From contig JAHDQM010000027.1 in NCBI GenBank assembly GCA_018433835.1, positions 1 to 64,000 of the forward strand: 64,000 nucleotides of DNA, read 5' to 3'. Shown here in pieces: positions 35,871 to 44,179 of the stretch (position 1 is its first letter; each line of letters starts with the position of its first letter). Source of the stretch: Methanoculleus sp. Lineage in GTDB: Archaea > Halobacteriota > Methanomicrobia > Methanomicrobiales > Methanoculleaceae. The position numbers were made by a program, and so were the translations under genes. The notes under the pieces were generated by a model, which made no database searches, had not been told where the DNA came from, and was given only the letters and a program-made list of their open reading frames with translations.

Positions 35871-36413
35871 ATGAAACCACTCCATATCCGCACCGAACGC
35901 CTCGACCTGATCCCGGCAACGCTCGAGATCCTTGAGGCCGACCGTGATGACCGTCAAAATCTCGCTCGCCTTCTCTCCGCCACGGTCCCGGGCTCGTGGC
36001 CGCCGCCGCTGCTCGACGACGAAACGCTCGGGGCGTTCATCCAGATGGTCTCCGAGAAAGGCGATCCGCTCTTCGCCGCCTGGTACTGGGTGCTGGACGA
36101 CCCCGCAGTTGGCGGGCGGGTCCTCATCGGCACCGGGGGGACCGCCTCGTCGCCCACGGCGGGGGACACGGTGCTCGTCGGCTACTCGGTGCTCGATGAG
36201 TTCCAGGGCAGGGGCTACGCAACCGAGGCGATCCGCCACCTCATCCCCGCGATCTTCTCCCTCCCGAACATCCGGCAGATCGAGGCGGCGACCTACCCGG
36301 ATCTCAGCGCACCCATCCGGGTGCTGGAGAAGAACGGATTCGTCCGGGCCGGCGAGGGATTCGAGGAAGGAACGGTCAGGTACGTGCTGAAGAAGCCCGA
36401 TGGTTCGGCCTGA
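35871..36413 (+). CDS. GNAT acetyltransferase (RimJ/RimL-like)
   Basis: A 180-residue GNAT protein. It opens with IRTERLDLIPATLEILEADR, typical of RimJ/RimL-like enzymes, and has the acetyl-CoA loop VLDEFQGRGYATEAIRHLIP and the closing segment APIRVLEKNGFVRAGEG. Substrate (protein N terminus or small amine) is unknown. A TATA-like CCATAAATAATC at 35839-35850 lies 20-30 bp before the ATG, so the mRNA is probably leaderless. Confidence 0.85.
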   Translation: MKPLHIRTERLDLIPATLEILEADRDDRQNLARLLSATVPGSWPPPLLDDETLGAFIQMVSEKGDPLFAAWYWVLDDPAVGGRVLIGTGGTASSPTAGDTVLVGYSVLDEFQGRGYATEAIRHLIPAIFSLPNIRQIEAATYPDLSAPIRVLEKNGFVRAGEGFEEGTVRYVLKKPDGSA

Positions 36414-36427
36414 TCCAGGATGCCAGG

Positions 36428-36543
36428 GCCGTCCGCACCGCCCGGACGGCGGCAGGGATCAGGAGGGGGGTGGCCACCCCTTCGAACGGCACCGGTGATG
36501 CGCACCGGACCGGGTGCAGGGGCACCCTGAGAACCGCTTCTCA
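36428..36543. terminator. Array of five adjacent stem-loops between convergent genes
   Basis: Five inverted repeats sit in a row: GCCGTCCG/CGGACGGC (36428-36450), GGGGTGGCCACCCC (36467-36480), CCGGTG/CACCGG (36492-36508), GGGTGC/GCACCC (36512-36527) and TGAGAA/TTCTCA (36528-36543). All arms are perfect. The last one includes the stop codon of the minus-strand hydrolase. Placement between tail-to-tail genes suggests a two-way transcription end or RNA-processing element, although no T-run is present. Confidence 0.6.
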
Positions 36544-37395
36544 GCCTCCGGCCCCGTAGAGGTATCTCCCGCTGATATCGAGGATGTACTCGCCCCGGTA
36601 GAACGGGTACTTCCCGACCAGGTGCCGCTTTAAGGTCTCCACGTCGTTGCTCGCCGCGAGCGCCGACTTTGCGTCCCCAAGATACCCCGCCATATCCGCG
36701 AGCACCTGCATGTTCGCCGGCAGCCCGTGGCCCGAAAGGACGACATCGTACTCCTTCTCCTGGAACCGGCGGAGGTGGGCGAGCCAGGGGTCCATCTCCC
36801 TCTGCTGCAGGAAGACGTGGACCCGGTTGTAGACAAGGTCCTGGGCGATGAGAACACGGCTCTCCGGGAGTTCGATGACGAGGTTGATGCCGGCCTCGGC
36901 CCCTTCGGCCTTCTCGTAGGCAAGCGTCACGCCGTCGACGGTCTCGGTCCCGGGCCGGATGATGTGCTCCGGCACCACCACCGTCTCCGTGATCGCGTCG
37001 CCGAAGGTCGGCGCGTATGCCTGGATCATGGCCCCGCCGCCGCCTCTGATCTGGTCTGCAACCTCGCGTAATGCGTAGATCGCGGCATCCCTGAAGTACT
37101 CGCACCCGAACCAGTGGTCCGGATGGCTGTGCGTGACGATGACGCGGTCGATCGGTTTATTCAGGCTGTCGGCATACCTGCGGAACTCTTCTGCGTGGGG
37201 ACGGAGAAACTGCGTGTCGACGACGATCAGCCCGTTCTCCGTCTCGAGTATATGCGAGTTGACGAAGACCGCCGCCTCCGGCGCTTCGTAGGTGTGTATC
37301 CTCAGGTTCTCCAGGGGAATAACGGTCATAGCCCCGATCTCGGGCAGGGATCCCGGGCGTCTTCGGGGCACCACTTCTACGGTCTGGGGATTCAT
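36541..37395 (-). CDS. MBL-fold metallo-hydrolase
   Basis: A ~284-residue metallo-beta-lactamase-fold protein with the metal motif THSHPDHWFGCEYF, then IAQDLVYNRVH (metal-bridging Asp) and VVLSGHG (last His). The C terminus is helical (ASNDVETLKRHLVGKYPFYRG). The family covers hydrolases of many substrates and none can be named. GTG at 37407 is an alternative start. A TATA-like element (GTACATATAG on minus) lies near 37425. Confidence 0.75.
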   Translation of the reverse strand: MNPQTVEVVPRRRPGSLPEIGAMTVIPLENLRIHTYEAPEAAVFVNSHILETENGLIVVDTQFLRPHAEEFRRYADSLNKPIDRVIVTHSHPDHWFGCEYFRDAAIYALREVADQIRGGGGAMIQAYAPTFGDAITETVVVPEHIIRPGTETVDGVTLAYEKAEGAEAGINLVIELPESRVLIAQDLVYNRVHVFLQQREMDPWLAHLRRFQEKEYDVVLSGHGLPANMQVLADMAGYLGDAKSALAASNDVETLKRHLVGKYPFYRGEYILDISGRYLYGAGG

Positions 37396-37636
37396 AGCAC
37401 CGCCCACTGGAAGCTCTCTCTATATGTACCTGGAGGGTGGCTCGGGTGGGGAAGGGGCCGGCAGCCCGCCGCCCTGTACGGGGCCGGGACGATTCCGCGC
37501 CACTCCGTGGGGCCCCGAAACGAGGAGGAAACCCCGGTACTCCGGCAGGGCGGAGCCCGCACAGGAACATATATGAAGTGTTCGCACCCTGTGAGCCTGC
37601 CGATACTGCAGAACAGTGAGGCAGGAAGTGGTAACC

Positions 37637-38323
37637 ATGGCATGGAGAAGACCGGCACGTGAATTCTGGAGCGAATTCGACACGATGCTCGGAGATATGC
37701 AGAAACAGTTTGGCGAGATGATGGAGCGTCTCTCGGAAGCCGCACAGCAGGTAACCCTGCCCGGCGGAGCCGGGGCGATGGTCGACGTCCTGGAACACGA
37801 TACGGACGTCGTGGTCGTTGCCGACCTCCCGGGGGTGGAGAGGCAGGGCATATCGGTCCGGCTTCTCGACCCGAGGACGTTGCGGATCACCGCCCGGCGG
37901 GAGGAGGCGAAAGAGGAGAGAGAGGCGGGGTACCACATGCGGGAACGGAGGATCGGCGCGATCTCCCGGACGGTCTCCCTCCCCACCGACGTCCGGGACG
38001 AGGGGGCAACCGCCACCTTCAAAAACGGTGTCCTCGAGGTGCGGCTGAAGAAGGTCGTCGAGACCCGCGGCAAGGAGATATCGGTGAGCGAAGAGGCCGG
38101 GCAGGTCGCGGAGCAGCACAGAGAGCAGGTGGAAAAAGAGGACCGGGAGGACAGGGAGAAGGTGAAGCCGTCCGGGTACTTAAGCCCCCGCGACATACAG
38201 GAAGCGGCGCAGAAGATCGAGATCGAGGATAAGGGGAGCCCCGAAGAGCAGAAGACGGCCGAGGAGCTCCGCCGGCAGAAGGAGAGGATGTACGAGGAAG
38301 GGAAGAGGAAGTTCGCAGAGTAG
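37637..38323 (+). CDS. Small heat-shock protein Hsp20 with long charged C-terminal extension
   Basis: A 228-residue protein. Residues ~45-140 form the alpha-crystallin domain (VDVLEHDTDVVVVADLPGVE, GAISRTVSLPTDVRDEGATATFKNGVLEVRLKK). Hsp20 normally ends soon after this with an I-x-I/V motif; here ISVSEEAG is followed by ~85 highly charged residues, apparently helical (EQVEKEDREDREKVKPSGY, EEQKTAEELRRQKERMYEEG). The ATG at 37637 follows GGAAGTGG. A TATA (CATATATG) at 37568-37575 gives a ~35-nt leader. Confidence 0.85.
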   Translation: MAWRRPAREFWSEFDTMLGDMQKQFGEMMERLSEAAQQVTLPGGAGAMVDVLEHDTDVVVVADLPGVERQGISVRLLDPRTLRITARREEAKEEREAGYHMRERRIGAISRTVSLPTDVRDEGATATFKNGVLEVRLKKVVETRGKEISVSEEAGQVAEQHREQVEKEDREDREKVKPSGYLSPRDIQEAAQKIEIEDKGSPEEQKTAEELRRQKERMYEEGKRKFAE

Positions 38324-38341
38324 GCGGCGGGGTCGGACCCG

Positions 38342-39085
38342 TCATCCTACGAGATCCCTGACGACCTCGAACCCCGACTCGATCGTATCCAGGTAACGCC
38401 GGTTGCGACCGCCCGGATACGGCAGACAGAGGAGACGACTCTCCCAAAAGAGGCTCTCCCTGAGGTCACGTGAGATCCCGGTGATCGTCCCGACGTTCGC
38501 GAGGGCGCTCGCGTAGGGCTCGATCTCGGCCAGGCCGGTGAGCGCCGTGTTCCCGAGGGCGACGACGTATTCGGGTGCAAGGCCGGCGATCTCCGGGCCG
38601 AGGACCCCCCGGGCGCTCGTCTTGACGAGGTCGTTCGGGATGGCCGGCTTCCTGTTCTTCCGGAAGACGCACTTGATAGTGTCGACGAGGAAGAGGTTCT
38701 TCTCGGCGAAGAGTTCGAGGTTCTCCCGGCGCGACCCTCCGTCGAGCCCGAGCAGCGAAAAGAGGTTCTCAGCGAGCCCGCGGGAGAGCGGCGAGCCGCC
38801 GGGGCGGCGCACCGCGTCGTAGCGGCCGTTCCAGAAGTAGGGGTAGTCGGGACTCTGGCAGTCGCGGGGTCCGGCAACTTCGCGCCGGCCGGCGGCCCAG
38901 GGCGGGGACTCGGCGACGAAAAGGACCGTTACGCGGCCGGATCTCCGGGCTGCGGCCCCGCAGGCATCGTGGGGCAGGAGGCCGGGCAGGAGAACGCCGC
39001 ACAGATCCGGGTGCTCGCGTGCGTAGCGGAGGTAGACCTCACGCATCGCCGCGGCGCTCACCGGCAGGGAATGCCGAAGCTCCAT
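38342..39085 (-). CDS. Uracil-DNA-glycosylase-superfamily-like protein
   Basis: A 247-residue cytoplasmic protein. It has LFVAESPPW near residue 55, resembling the UDG-fold phosphate-binding loop, LVDTIKCVFRKNRK in the middle and LAPEYVVALGNTALTGL plus LCLPYPGGRNRRYL later; this order (ESPP, VDxxKC, ALGxxA, xPxP) recalls UDG family 4/5-like proteins. The key catalytic residues cannot be assigned, so glycosylase activity is uncertain. The frame upstream of 39085 overlaps the helicase promoter and is rejected. Confidence 0.55.
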   Translation of the reverse strand: MELRHSLPVSAAAMREVYLRYAREHPDLCGVLLPGLLPHDACGAAARRSGRVTVLFVAESPPWAAGRREVAGPRDCQSPDYPYFWNGRYDAVRRPGGSPLSRGLAENLFSLLGLDGGSRRENLELFAEKNLFLVDTIKCVFRKNRKPAIPNDLVKTSARGVLGPEIAGLAPEYVVALGNTALTGLAEIEPYASALANVGTITGISRDLRESLFWESRLLCLPYPGGRNRRYLDTIESGFEVVRDLVG

Positions 39086-39169
39086 CGCTGTACGTTCGCC
39101 TGCAACATGGATATCGTTACCGGGCTCCGGACCGGTCCCGGCGGAGGATGCGCGAAACCATGTAGATGC

Positions 39170-39180
39170 GACATATAAAG
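39170..39180 (+). promoter_or_regulatory. TATA box of DEAD-box helicase gene
   Basis: ACATATAAAG lies about 30 bp upstream of the ATG at 39206, with GTGGTG close to the start. Confidence 0.55.
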
Positions 39181-39205
39181 AGGTAGCAACGCCAAGAAGT
39201 GGTGA

Positions 39206-40822
39206 ATGGAGAACAATATCACCTTCCAGGAATTCAATATCTCGCAAAAGACGCTCCGTGCAATAGAAGATATGGGCTTTGAGGAGCCCACGCCCATCCA
39301 GGTAAGCACGATACCGGCGATACTCGAAGGACGCGACGTGACCGGCCAGGCCCAGACAGGGACCGGAAAGACAGCAGCGTTCGGCGTTCCGGCGATCGAG
39401 CGTGTCGACCCCGACAGCCGTGAGACACAGATCCTCGTCCTCTCTCCCACCCGGGAGCTTGCCATCCAGACCGCCGAGGAGTTCGCCCGCCTGGCGAAAC
39501 ACCACCGGGGCATCAACATCCTCCCGATCTACGGCGGCCAGCCGATCGACCGGCAGTTCCGGGCGCTGCAGCGCGGCGTCCAGATCGTTGTCGGGACCCC
39601 GGGGAGGGTGCTCGACCACCTCGACCGCGGGACCCTCTCGTTTGGCGGGGTGAAACTGGTCGTTCTCGACGAGGCCGACCAGATGCTGGATATGGGCTTC
39701 CGCGAAGATATCGAGAAGATCCTCGACGAGACCCCGCGGGACCGCCAGACAGCCCTCTTCTCGGCAACCCTCCCAAAACCCATCTTAGAGATCTCGAAAA
39801 AGTTCCAGAAGAACCCCGAGTTCATCTCGGTCGCACGCCGGGAAGTGACCGTCCCGCAGATCGAGCAGCTCTACCTCGAGGTGCGGAGCAGGGACAGGCT
39901 TGAGATCCTCACCCGGCTGCTCGATATGTATGATCCGGAACTGACCCTGATCTTCTCGAACACCAAAAGGGGTGTCGACGACCTGACCACCCACCTCCAG
40001 GCCCGCGGCTACTTTGCCGAAGGCCTCCACGGGGACATGAAGCAGACCCTGCGGGACCGGGTGATGGCGAAGTTCCGTGCAGGGAGCATCGACATCCTGG
40101 TCGCGACAGACGTCGCCGCACGGGGTATTGACGTCGAGGACGTCGACCTGGTCATCAACTACGACGTCCCGCAAGATATTGATTATTACATCCACCGCAT
40201 CGGCCGCACGGCACGGGCCGGACGCACCGGGCGGGCCGTCACGTTCGTGGGCCCGAAGGAGTACTTCAAGCTCCGGACGATCCAGAACTACACCAAGATC
40301 AAGATCGCCCGCATCCCGCTTCCGACGCAGGGAGACGTCGAGGAGAGCCGGACGCGCAAACTCATCGACCGGGTGCAGCAGGTCATAGACGAGGGCAGCC
40401 TCGAGCGTTACGTGAATCTCATCGAGCGGATCATCTCCGAAGACTACACCTCGCTTGAGGTCGCCGCGGCCCTCCTGAAACTGGAACTCGGCGGGCCCGG
40501 GCCGGCAGACAGGGGCCAGGGCCTGCCGCAGGATATCAGGCCGGCCCAGGGGCTGGCTCTCCTCAGGATCCCGGTCGGGAGAGAGCACCAGATCCGGCCG
40601 AAGGATATTGTCGGGGCGCTCGCGGGCGAGACCGGGATTCCCGGCAGTGCCATCGGTGCAATCAACATCTACGATACCTACTCCACCGTCGACGTGCCCC
40701 TCGATACAGCGGACCGGGTCATCGAGGGGATGAAAGGAAAGACCATCGCAAGGGTCAGGCTGACCCGGCCGATCGAGATCGTCGGAGCGCCGGGGAACAA
40801 CACGTCTCCGGGCGGGGGGTAA
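39206..40822 (+). CDS. DEAD-box RNA helicase with DbpA-type RNA-binding tail
   Basis: A 538-residue ATP-dependent RNA helicase of the DeaD/CshA type. All motifs are present: Q motif GFEEPTPIQ, I AQTGTGKTAAF, Ia PTRELAIQ, Ib TPGRVLDH, II VLDEADQML, III SATLP, V ATDVAARGIDVEDV, VI YIHRIGRTARAGR. Residues ~455-525 form a DbpA RNA-binding fold (LRIPVGREHQIRPKDIVGAL). Likely role: cold-shock RNA unwinding or ribosome assembly. A GC-rich hairpin follows its stop. Confidence 0.92.
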   Translation: MENNITFQEFNISQKTLRAIEDMGFEEPTPIQVSTIPAILEGRDVTGQAQTGTGKTAAFGVPAIERVDPDSRETQILVLSPTRELAIQTAEEFARLAKHHRGINILPIYGGQPIDRQFRALQRGVQIVVGTPGRVLDHLDRGTLSFGGVKLVVLDEADQMLDMGFREDIEKILDETPRDRQTALFSATLPKPILEISKKFQKNPEFISVARREVTVPQIEQLYLEVRSRDRLEILTRLLDMYDPELTLIFSNTKRGVDDLTTHLQARGYFAEGLHGDMKQTLRDRVMAKFRAGSIDILVATDVAARGIDVEDVDLVINYDVPQDIDYYIHRIGRTARAGRTGRAVTFVGPKEYFKLRTIQNYTKIKIARIPLPTQGDVEESRTRKLIDRVQQVIDEGSLERYVNLIERIISEDYTSLEVAAALLKLELGGPGPADRGQGLPQDIRPAQGLALLRIPVGREHQIRPKDIVGALAGETGIPGSAIGAINIYDTYSTVDVPLDTADRVIEGMKGKTIARVRLTRPIEIVGAPGNNTSPGGG

Positions 40823-40833
40823 CGGCATACGGG

Positions 40834-40850
40834 CCGGCGCAACGCGCCGG
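40834..40850 (+). terminator. GC hairpin after helicase gene
   Basis: CCGGCGC-AAC-GCGCCGG forms a perfect 7-bp stem with a 3-base loop, 12 bp after the helicase stop. No T-run follows, so it may be an RNA 3'-end stabiliser. Confidence 0.5.
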
Positions 40851-40935
40851 AGGGGCTGCGGAACAGAACCGCCACGCATCCGGACCACTTTCCCGGAAGC
40901 GGGGACCGTTTCGGACGCGAACCGGGGGGAGTGCC

Positions 40936-41133
40936 TCACGGCAACCCGGGGGTGCGGCGGGATTCTCCGGAGTAGCGGCACCGGCCTTTGCCGGGAGAAA
41001 CGACTATATACTCTGGTGCGTATTCTTCACCGTCGGGGGGTGGTGGCGTCAACTGGTGTAATGTAATCTTTGAATCTTCCGGAGTCTCATCGCCATCGAA
41101 AAGAGTGAGAATTATCTGCCCTGTAACCCGCAT
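40936..41133 (-). CDS. Possible small hypothetical protein
   Basis: A 65-codon frame from the ATG at 41131-41133. The start MRVTGQIILTLFDGDETPED and PDGEEYAPEYIVVSPGKG have a plausible amino-acid balance, but no family is recognised and no clear ribosome site is present. A TATA-like GATATATT lies only ~10 bp upstream. The whole gap 40851-41361 contains nothing else convincing. Confidence 0.3.
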   Translation of the reverse strand: MRVTGQIILTLFDGDETPEDSKITLHQLTPPPPDGEEYAPEYIVVSPGKGRCRYSGESRRTPGLP

Positions 41134-41361
41134 ATTGACGATAATATATCCATGAGAAGGTGTGCTGCAAAACTCCTGCCTGGATTTGACCAGCCATCTG
41201 TGCCACCTGCCCTGCATCAGGGGACGCGACGGGGCAACCCGACCCGGAGCGCCCTCCTCCGGAATCCCGCACGAATCTGCCGGGAGGGGGCGGCCGTGAG
41301 CTCGCGGCCGCCTGTTGACGCTATTGAGGCTATATTCTTTTTTTGGTGCGTTTCCTGCCCA

Positions 41362-42624
41362 TCAGGTATTCTGCTGAACCACGAGCTCCGCATTCAGCAT
41401 GTCCAGGTAGTCAGAGAGGAGACGGGTGATCAGGAAGTGCTGCCGGACGTGCTCTTTGCCGGCCCGCCCGAGACGCTCCCCGAGCTCCGGGTTCTCGAGG
41501 ACCTGCCGGATCCTCCAGGCAAACCCATCCGTATCGGTCGGCTCGAGGAGGAAGCCGGTCTCGCCGTCCTCGATCTGGAGCGGTATGCCCCCGACGCGGG
41601 ATGCAATGACCGGCCGCCCCTTCCAGAGCCCTTCGGTGACGGTCAGGCCGAACCCCTCGCGGAGCGACTTCTGGAGGATGACGCACGAGACCCGCTGCAG
41701 GGCGTTGACCAGCAGGTGGTCCTCGGCGGTGATCAGGATGACGTCGCCAGCGTCGATGAACTCCCGGGCCTTCTCCTCGACCCGCCGGTAGATGGCCCAG
41801 CCTTCGGGGTCGTCGGGGGCCATGCTCCCGCAGAGCACCAGCCTGCAGTCGACATGCTCGCGCACCCGGGCGAAGACGTCGACGACGCCTTCGGGGTCCT
41901 TCCACTTGTCGAACCGCGAGATCTGGGTGATCAGCGGCTTGTCGATCGGCACGCCGTACTTTGTGAGGAGGGCCGCGATCTCCGCGTCAGAGAGGTCGCG
42001 GTTCTTCTCCGAGAGCGGGTCGATCGCCGGCCGGCAGATCCACTGCTCCATCGCCATTCCCTTGCGCCGGTACTCCTCGTGCGAGATGACCATCCGGTCG
42101 TAGTCCAGGACGAAGTCCTTGAGGAACTCCCAGAGGTCCGTGTTCGGGTTCGAGAGGTCGACGTGACACCGCCAGACCCAGGGCTGGGTCTTCCGGTAGA
42201 ACCGGATCAGGGGCAGGGGCTGCGGGTCGTGGATGACCACCAGATCGTGGTCGATCGTCATCTGCCCGGAGAAGAACTCGTTCGTCCGGAGGTAAAGGCC
42301 CTTCTCCTCGTCCGAGAACGCGACCGCCTGTCCCTGGAGCGCGTTGTGGAAGTTCTTGGTGATGGTGAAGAAGTCGCCCTCGCCGTTCAAGATATTCCAC
42401 TGCGTCCTGATTCCGACGTCGTTCATAAGCGGAACCAGCGAGAGGATCATCTCCGCTACGCCGCCGCTCTGGTACGTCGAGTTCACGTGAAGGACCCGCT
42501 TCCCCTGAAGCCCCGCCGCCTTGCGGTAGATCCCGGAGATGACATCGTCGCCGACGATAGGCCGGTGGTCCTCGAGCGTCCGGCCGTTGTCGCAGATGCA
42601 GGTTATTCCATCCATGTAGGCCAT
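41362..42624 (-). CDS. treT: Trehalose synthase TreT (GT4 glycosyltransferase)
   Basis: A 420-residue retaining glycosyltransferase that makes trehalose from NDP-glucose and glucose. Signature N-terminal part: LHVNSTYQSGGVAEMILSLV, LMNDVGIRTQWNILNG, DHDLVVIHDPQPLPLI and WRCHVDLSNP. The C-terminal GT-B domain has ISRFDKWKDPEGVVDVF and SLREGFGLTVTEGLWKGRPV, with the EX7E motif. ATG at 42624 follows GAGGGGGAG, so upstream codons are ignored. Likely role is compatible-solute synthesis; a trehalose phosphorylase of the same family is the alternative. Confidence 0.88.
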   Translation of the reverse strand: MAYMDGITCICDNGRTLEDHRPIVGDDVISGIYRKAAGLQGKRVLHVNSTYQSGGVAEMILSLVPLMNDVGIRTQWNILNGEGDFFTITKNFHNALQGQAVAFSDEEKGLYLRTNEFFSGQMTIDHDLVVIHDPQPLPLIRFYRKTQPWVWRCHVDLSNPNTDLWEFLKDFVLDYDRMVISHEEYRRKGMAMEQWICRPAIDPLSEKNRDLSDAEIAALLTKYGVPIDKPLITQISRFDKWKDPEGVVDVFARVREHVDCRLVLCGSMAPDDPEGWAIYRRVEEKAREFIDAGDVILITAEDHLLVNALQRVSCVILQKSLREGFGLTVTEGLWKGRPVIASRVGGIPLQIEDGETGFLLEPTDTDGFAWRIRQVLENPELGERLGRAGKEHVRQHFLITRLLSDYLDMLNAELVVQQNT

Positions 42625-42945
42625 CGTAAATCTCCCCCTCAGAGACAAGTCTACTGACTTACTACACAGAGCATCTGTACCCACGGATTAATAAATATAT
42701 GCATGAAAAAATAATATATTTAACCACAGTTTTACCTCATACAGACATTTATAGGTGCCAAATATGGATTCGAACAGTGCATTGTCATAACAGGCAAGAC
42801 GAAAAAGGTTAATAAGGTGACAGAATTCCGGGCCTCCTTGATGGCGTTTCCCCGGGGAGCGCGGGGGCTCCGTTCGCGCGACGCGCCACCAAAAGTACGG
42901 GGAGAAACGCCCATATAACCTGGAATTCTACCATTATACGGTGCG
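42625..42945. promoter_or_regulatory. A/T-rich divergent promoter region
   Basis: This 320-bp spacer separates treT (minus) and an FkbM gene (plus). It has A/T-rich blocks at 42688-42725 (AATAAATATATGC, AATAATATATTTAAC) that can serve the minus-strand gene, and CCCATATAACC at 42909-42919 for the plus-strand gene. No other gene is seen. Confidence 0.5.
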
Positions 42946-43587
42946 ATGTATCGAAAGCACGCCGGGAAACCCGGCACCGAACCCGGGTACACGCCCCTGC
43001 TTACCACCTTCGACGGCGTAACATTCAGGAGGATGCCGCCGGGAGCCGACGCCGTCTACGTCGTCGGCGAGTACCGCATCGACGACATCCGACCGGACGA
43101 TATCGTCCTTGACCTCGGGGCCAACGTGGGTGCTTTCTGCATCCGTGCTGCCCGGCACTCAAAGCACGTGCTGGCAGTCGAACCCGTCCTCACCGAAGCC
43201 CTGCGGGAGAACATCGGGAGAAACGGCGCCGGTGTCACGGTGGTCGACGGTGCGCTCGGCACGGGAGGGAGAGTTGGGATCACCTGGGGAGAAAGGACAC
43301 TCACCGTGGCGACCCGGACCCTCGGGGAGTTTGCCGCCATGGCCGGAGGGTGCGACTTCCTGAAGTGCGACTGCGAGGGGGCGGAGTGGTCGATCCGGCC
43401 CGAAGATCTCGACGGAGTGCGCCGCATCGAGATGGAACTCCATATGCCGCCGATCGGGGGGCCGATGAACAGGGCGCTCCTCGATTACATCGGGGAGCAT
43501 TACGATTTTGAGATCGAACGGAAGCCCGGCTACGACGTGAGAGGCGTGATGGGAGTCCTGCACGCCGTCCGGAAGAGCGGCAGGTGA
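42946..43587 (+). CDS. FkbM-family methyltransferase
   Basis: A 213-residue SAM-dependent methyltransferase with motif I VLDLGANVGAFCIRAA, motif II-like VLAVEPVLTEAL and the FkbM hallmark CDFLKCDCEGAEW, then RIEMELHM. The family methylates sugars, lipids or small molecules; substrate is unknown. It stands alone, with a TATA at ~42912 implying a very short leader. Confidence 0.85.
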   Translation: MYRKHAGKPGTEPGYTPLLTTFDGVTFRRMPPGADAVYVVGEYRIDDIRPDDIVLDLGANVGAFCIRAARHSKHVLAVEPVLTEALRENIGRNGAGVTVVDGALGTGGRVGITWGERTLTVATRTLGEFAAMAGGCDFLKCDCEGAEWSIRPEDLDGVRRIEMELHMPPIGGPMNRALLDYIGEHYDFEIERKPGYDVRGVMGVLHAVRKSGR

Positions 43588-43720
43588 CAGACCGGGATCG
43601 CATCCTCCACCTCACAAAATTTCCCGGAATTCCAGGAGATTGCGCAAAACGCCGGCAACCCGGGCCGGGCCGGCAAGCATAAATAGGAACCCGCAACAAC
43701 GCTCCTGCCGGTGAAGTAGT

Positions 43721-44176
43721 ATGGCACAGGCAAAAGAAGGCGACACCGTCAAGGTACACTACACAGGAAAACTGGAAGACGGGACGGTCTTTGACACATC
43801 AGAAGAACGAGCGCCACTGGAGTTCACCATCGGCAGCGGGCAGATCATCCAGGGGTTCGAAAAGGCCGTGGTCGGCATGGAACCGGGAGAGGCCAAAACA
43901 GCCACAATCCAACCCGAAGAGGCATACGGTCCGCACCGTGAGGACATGACGCTCACGGTTGACCGGGAACAGTTCCCCGAAGAGATCGACCCCGAACCGG
44001 GCCAGCAACTCCAGGTCCAGCAGCCCGACGGCAGGGCGGCCGTCGTCGTCGTCAGCGACGTCTCGGAATCGACCGTGACGCTGGACGCAAACCATCCCCT
44101 GGCCGGGCAACCCCTGACGTTCGAGATCCGGCTCGTGGATATCGTCGGCGCTGCACAGGAGCAGGCAACCGGGTAA
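43721..44176 (+). CDS. FKBP-type peptidyl-prolyl isomerase (SlyD-like)
   Basis: A 151-residue cytoplasmic foldase. FKBP part: VKVHYTGKLEDGTVFDTSEE, LEFTIGSGQIIQGFEKAVVGM, EAYGPH. The insert-in-flap chaperone domain follows (TLTVDREQFPEEIDPEPGQQ...VTLDANHPLAGQPLTFEIRL). No His-rich metal tail. TATA-like CATAAATAGG at 43679-43688; GGTGAAG ribosome site. Confidence 0.92.
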   Translation: MAQAKEGDTVKVHYTGKLEDGTVFDTSEERAPLEFTIGSGQIIQGFEKAVVGMEPGEAKTATIQPEEAYGPHREDMTLTVDREQFPEEIDPEPGQQLQVQQPDGRAAVVVVSDVSESTVTLDANHPLAGQPLTFEIRLVDIVGAAQEQATG

Positions 44177-44179
44177 TCT

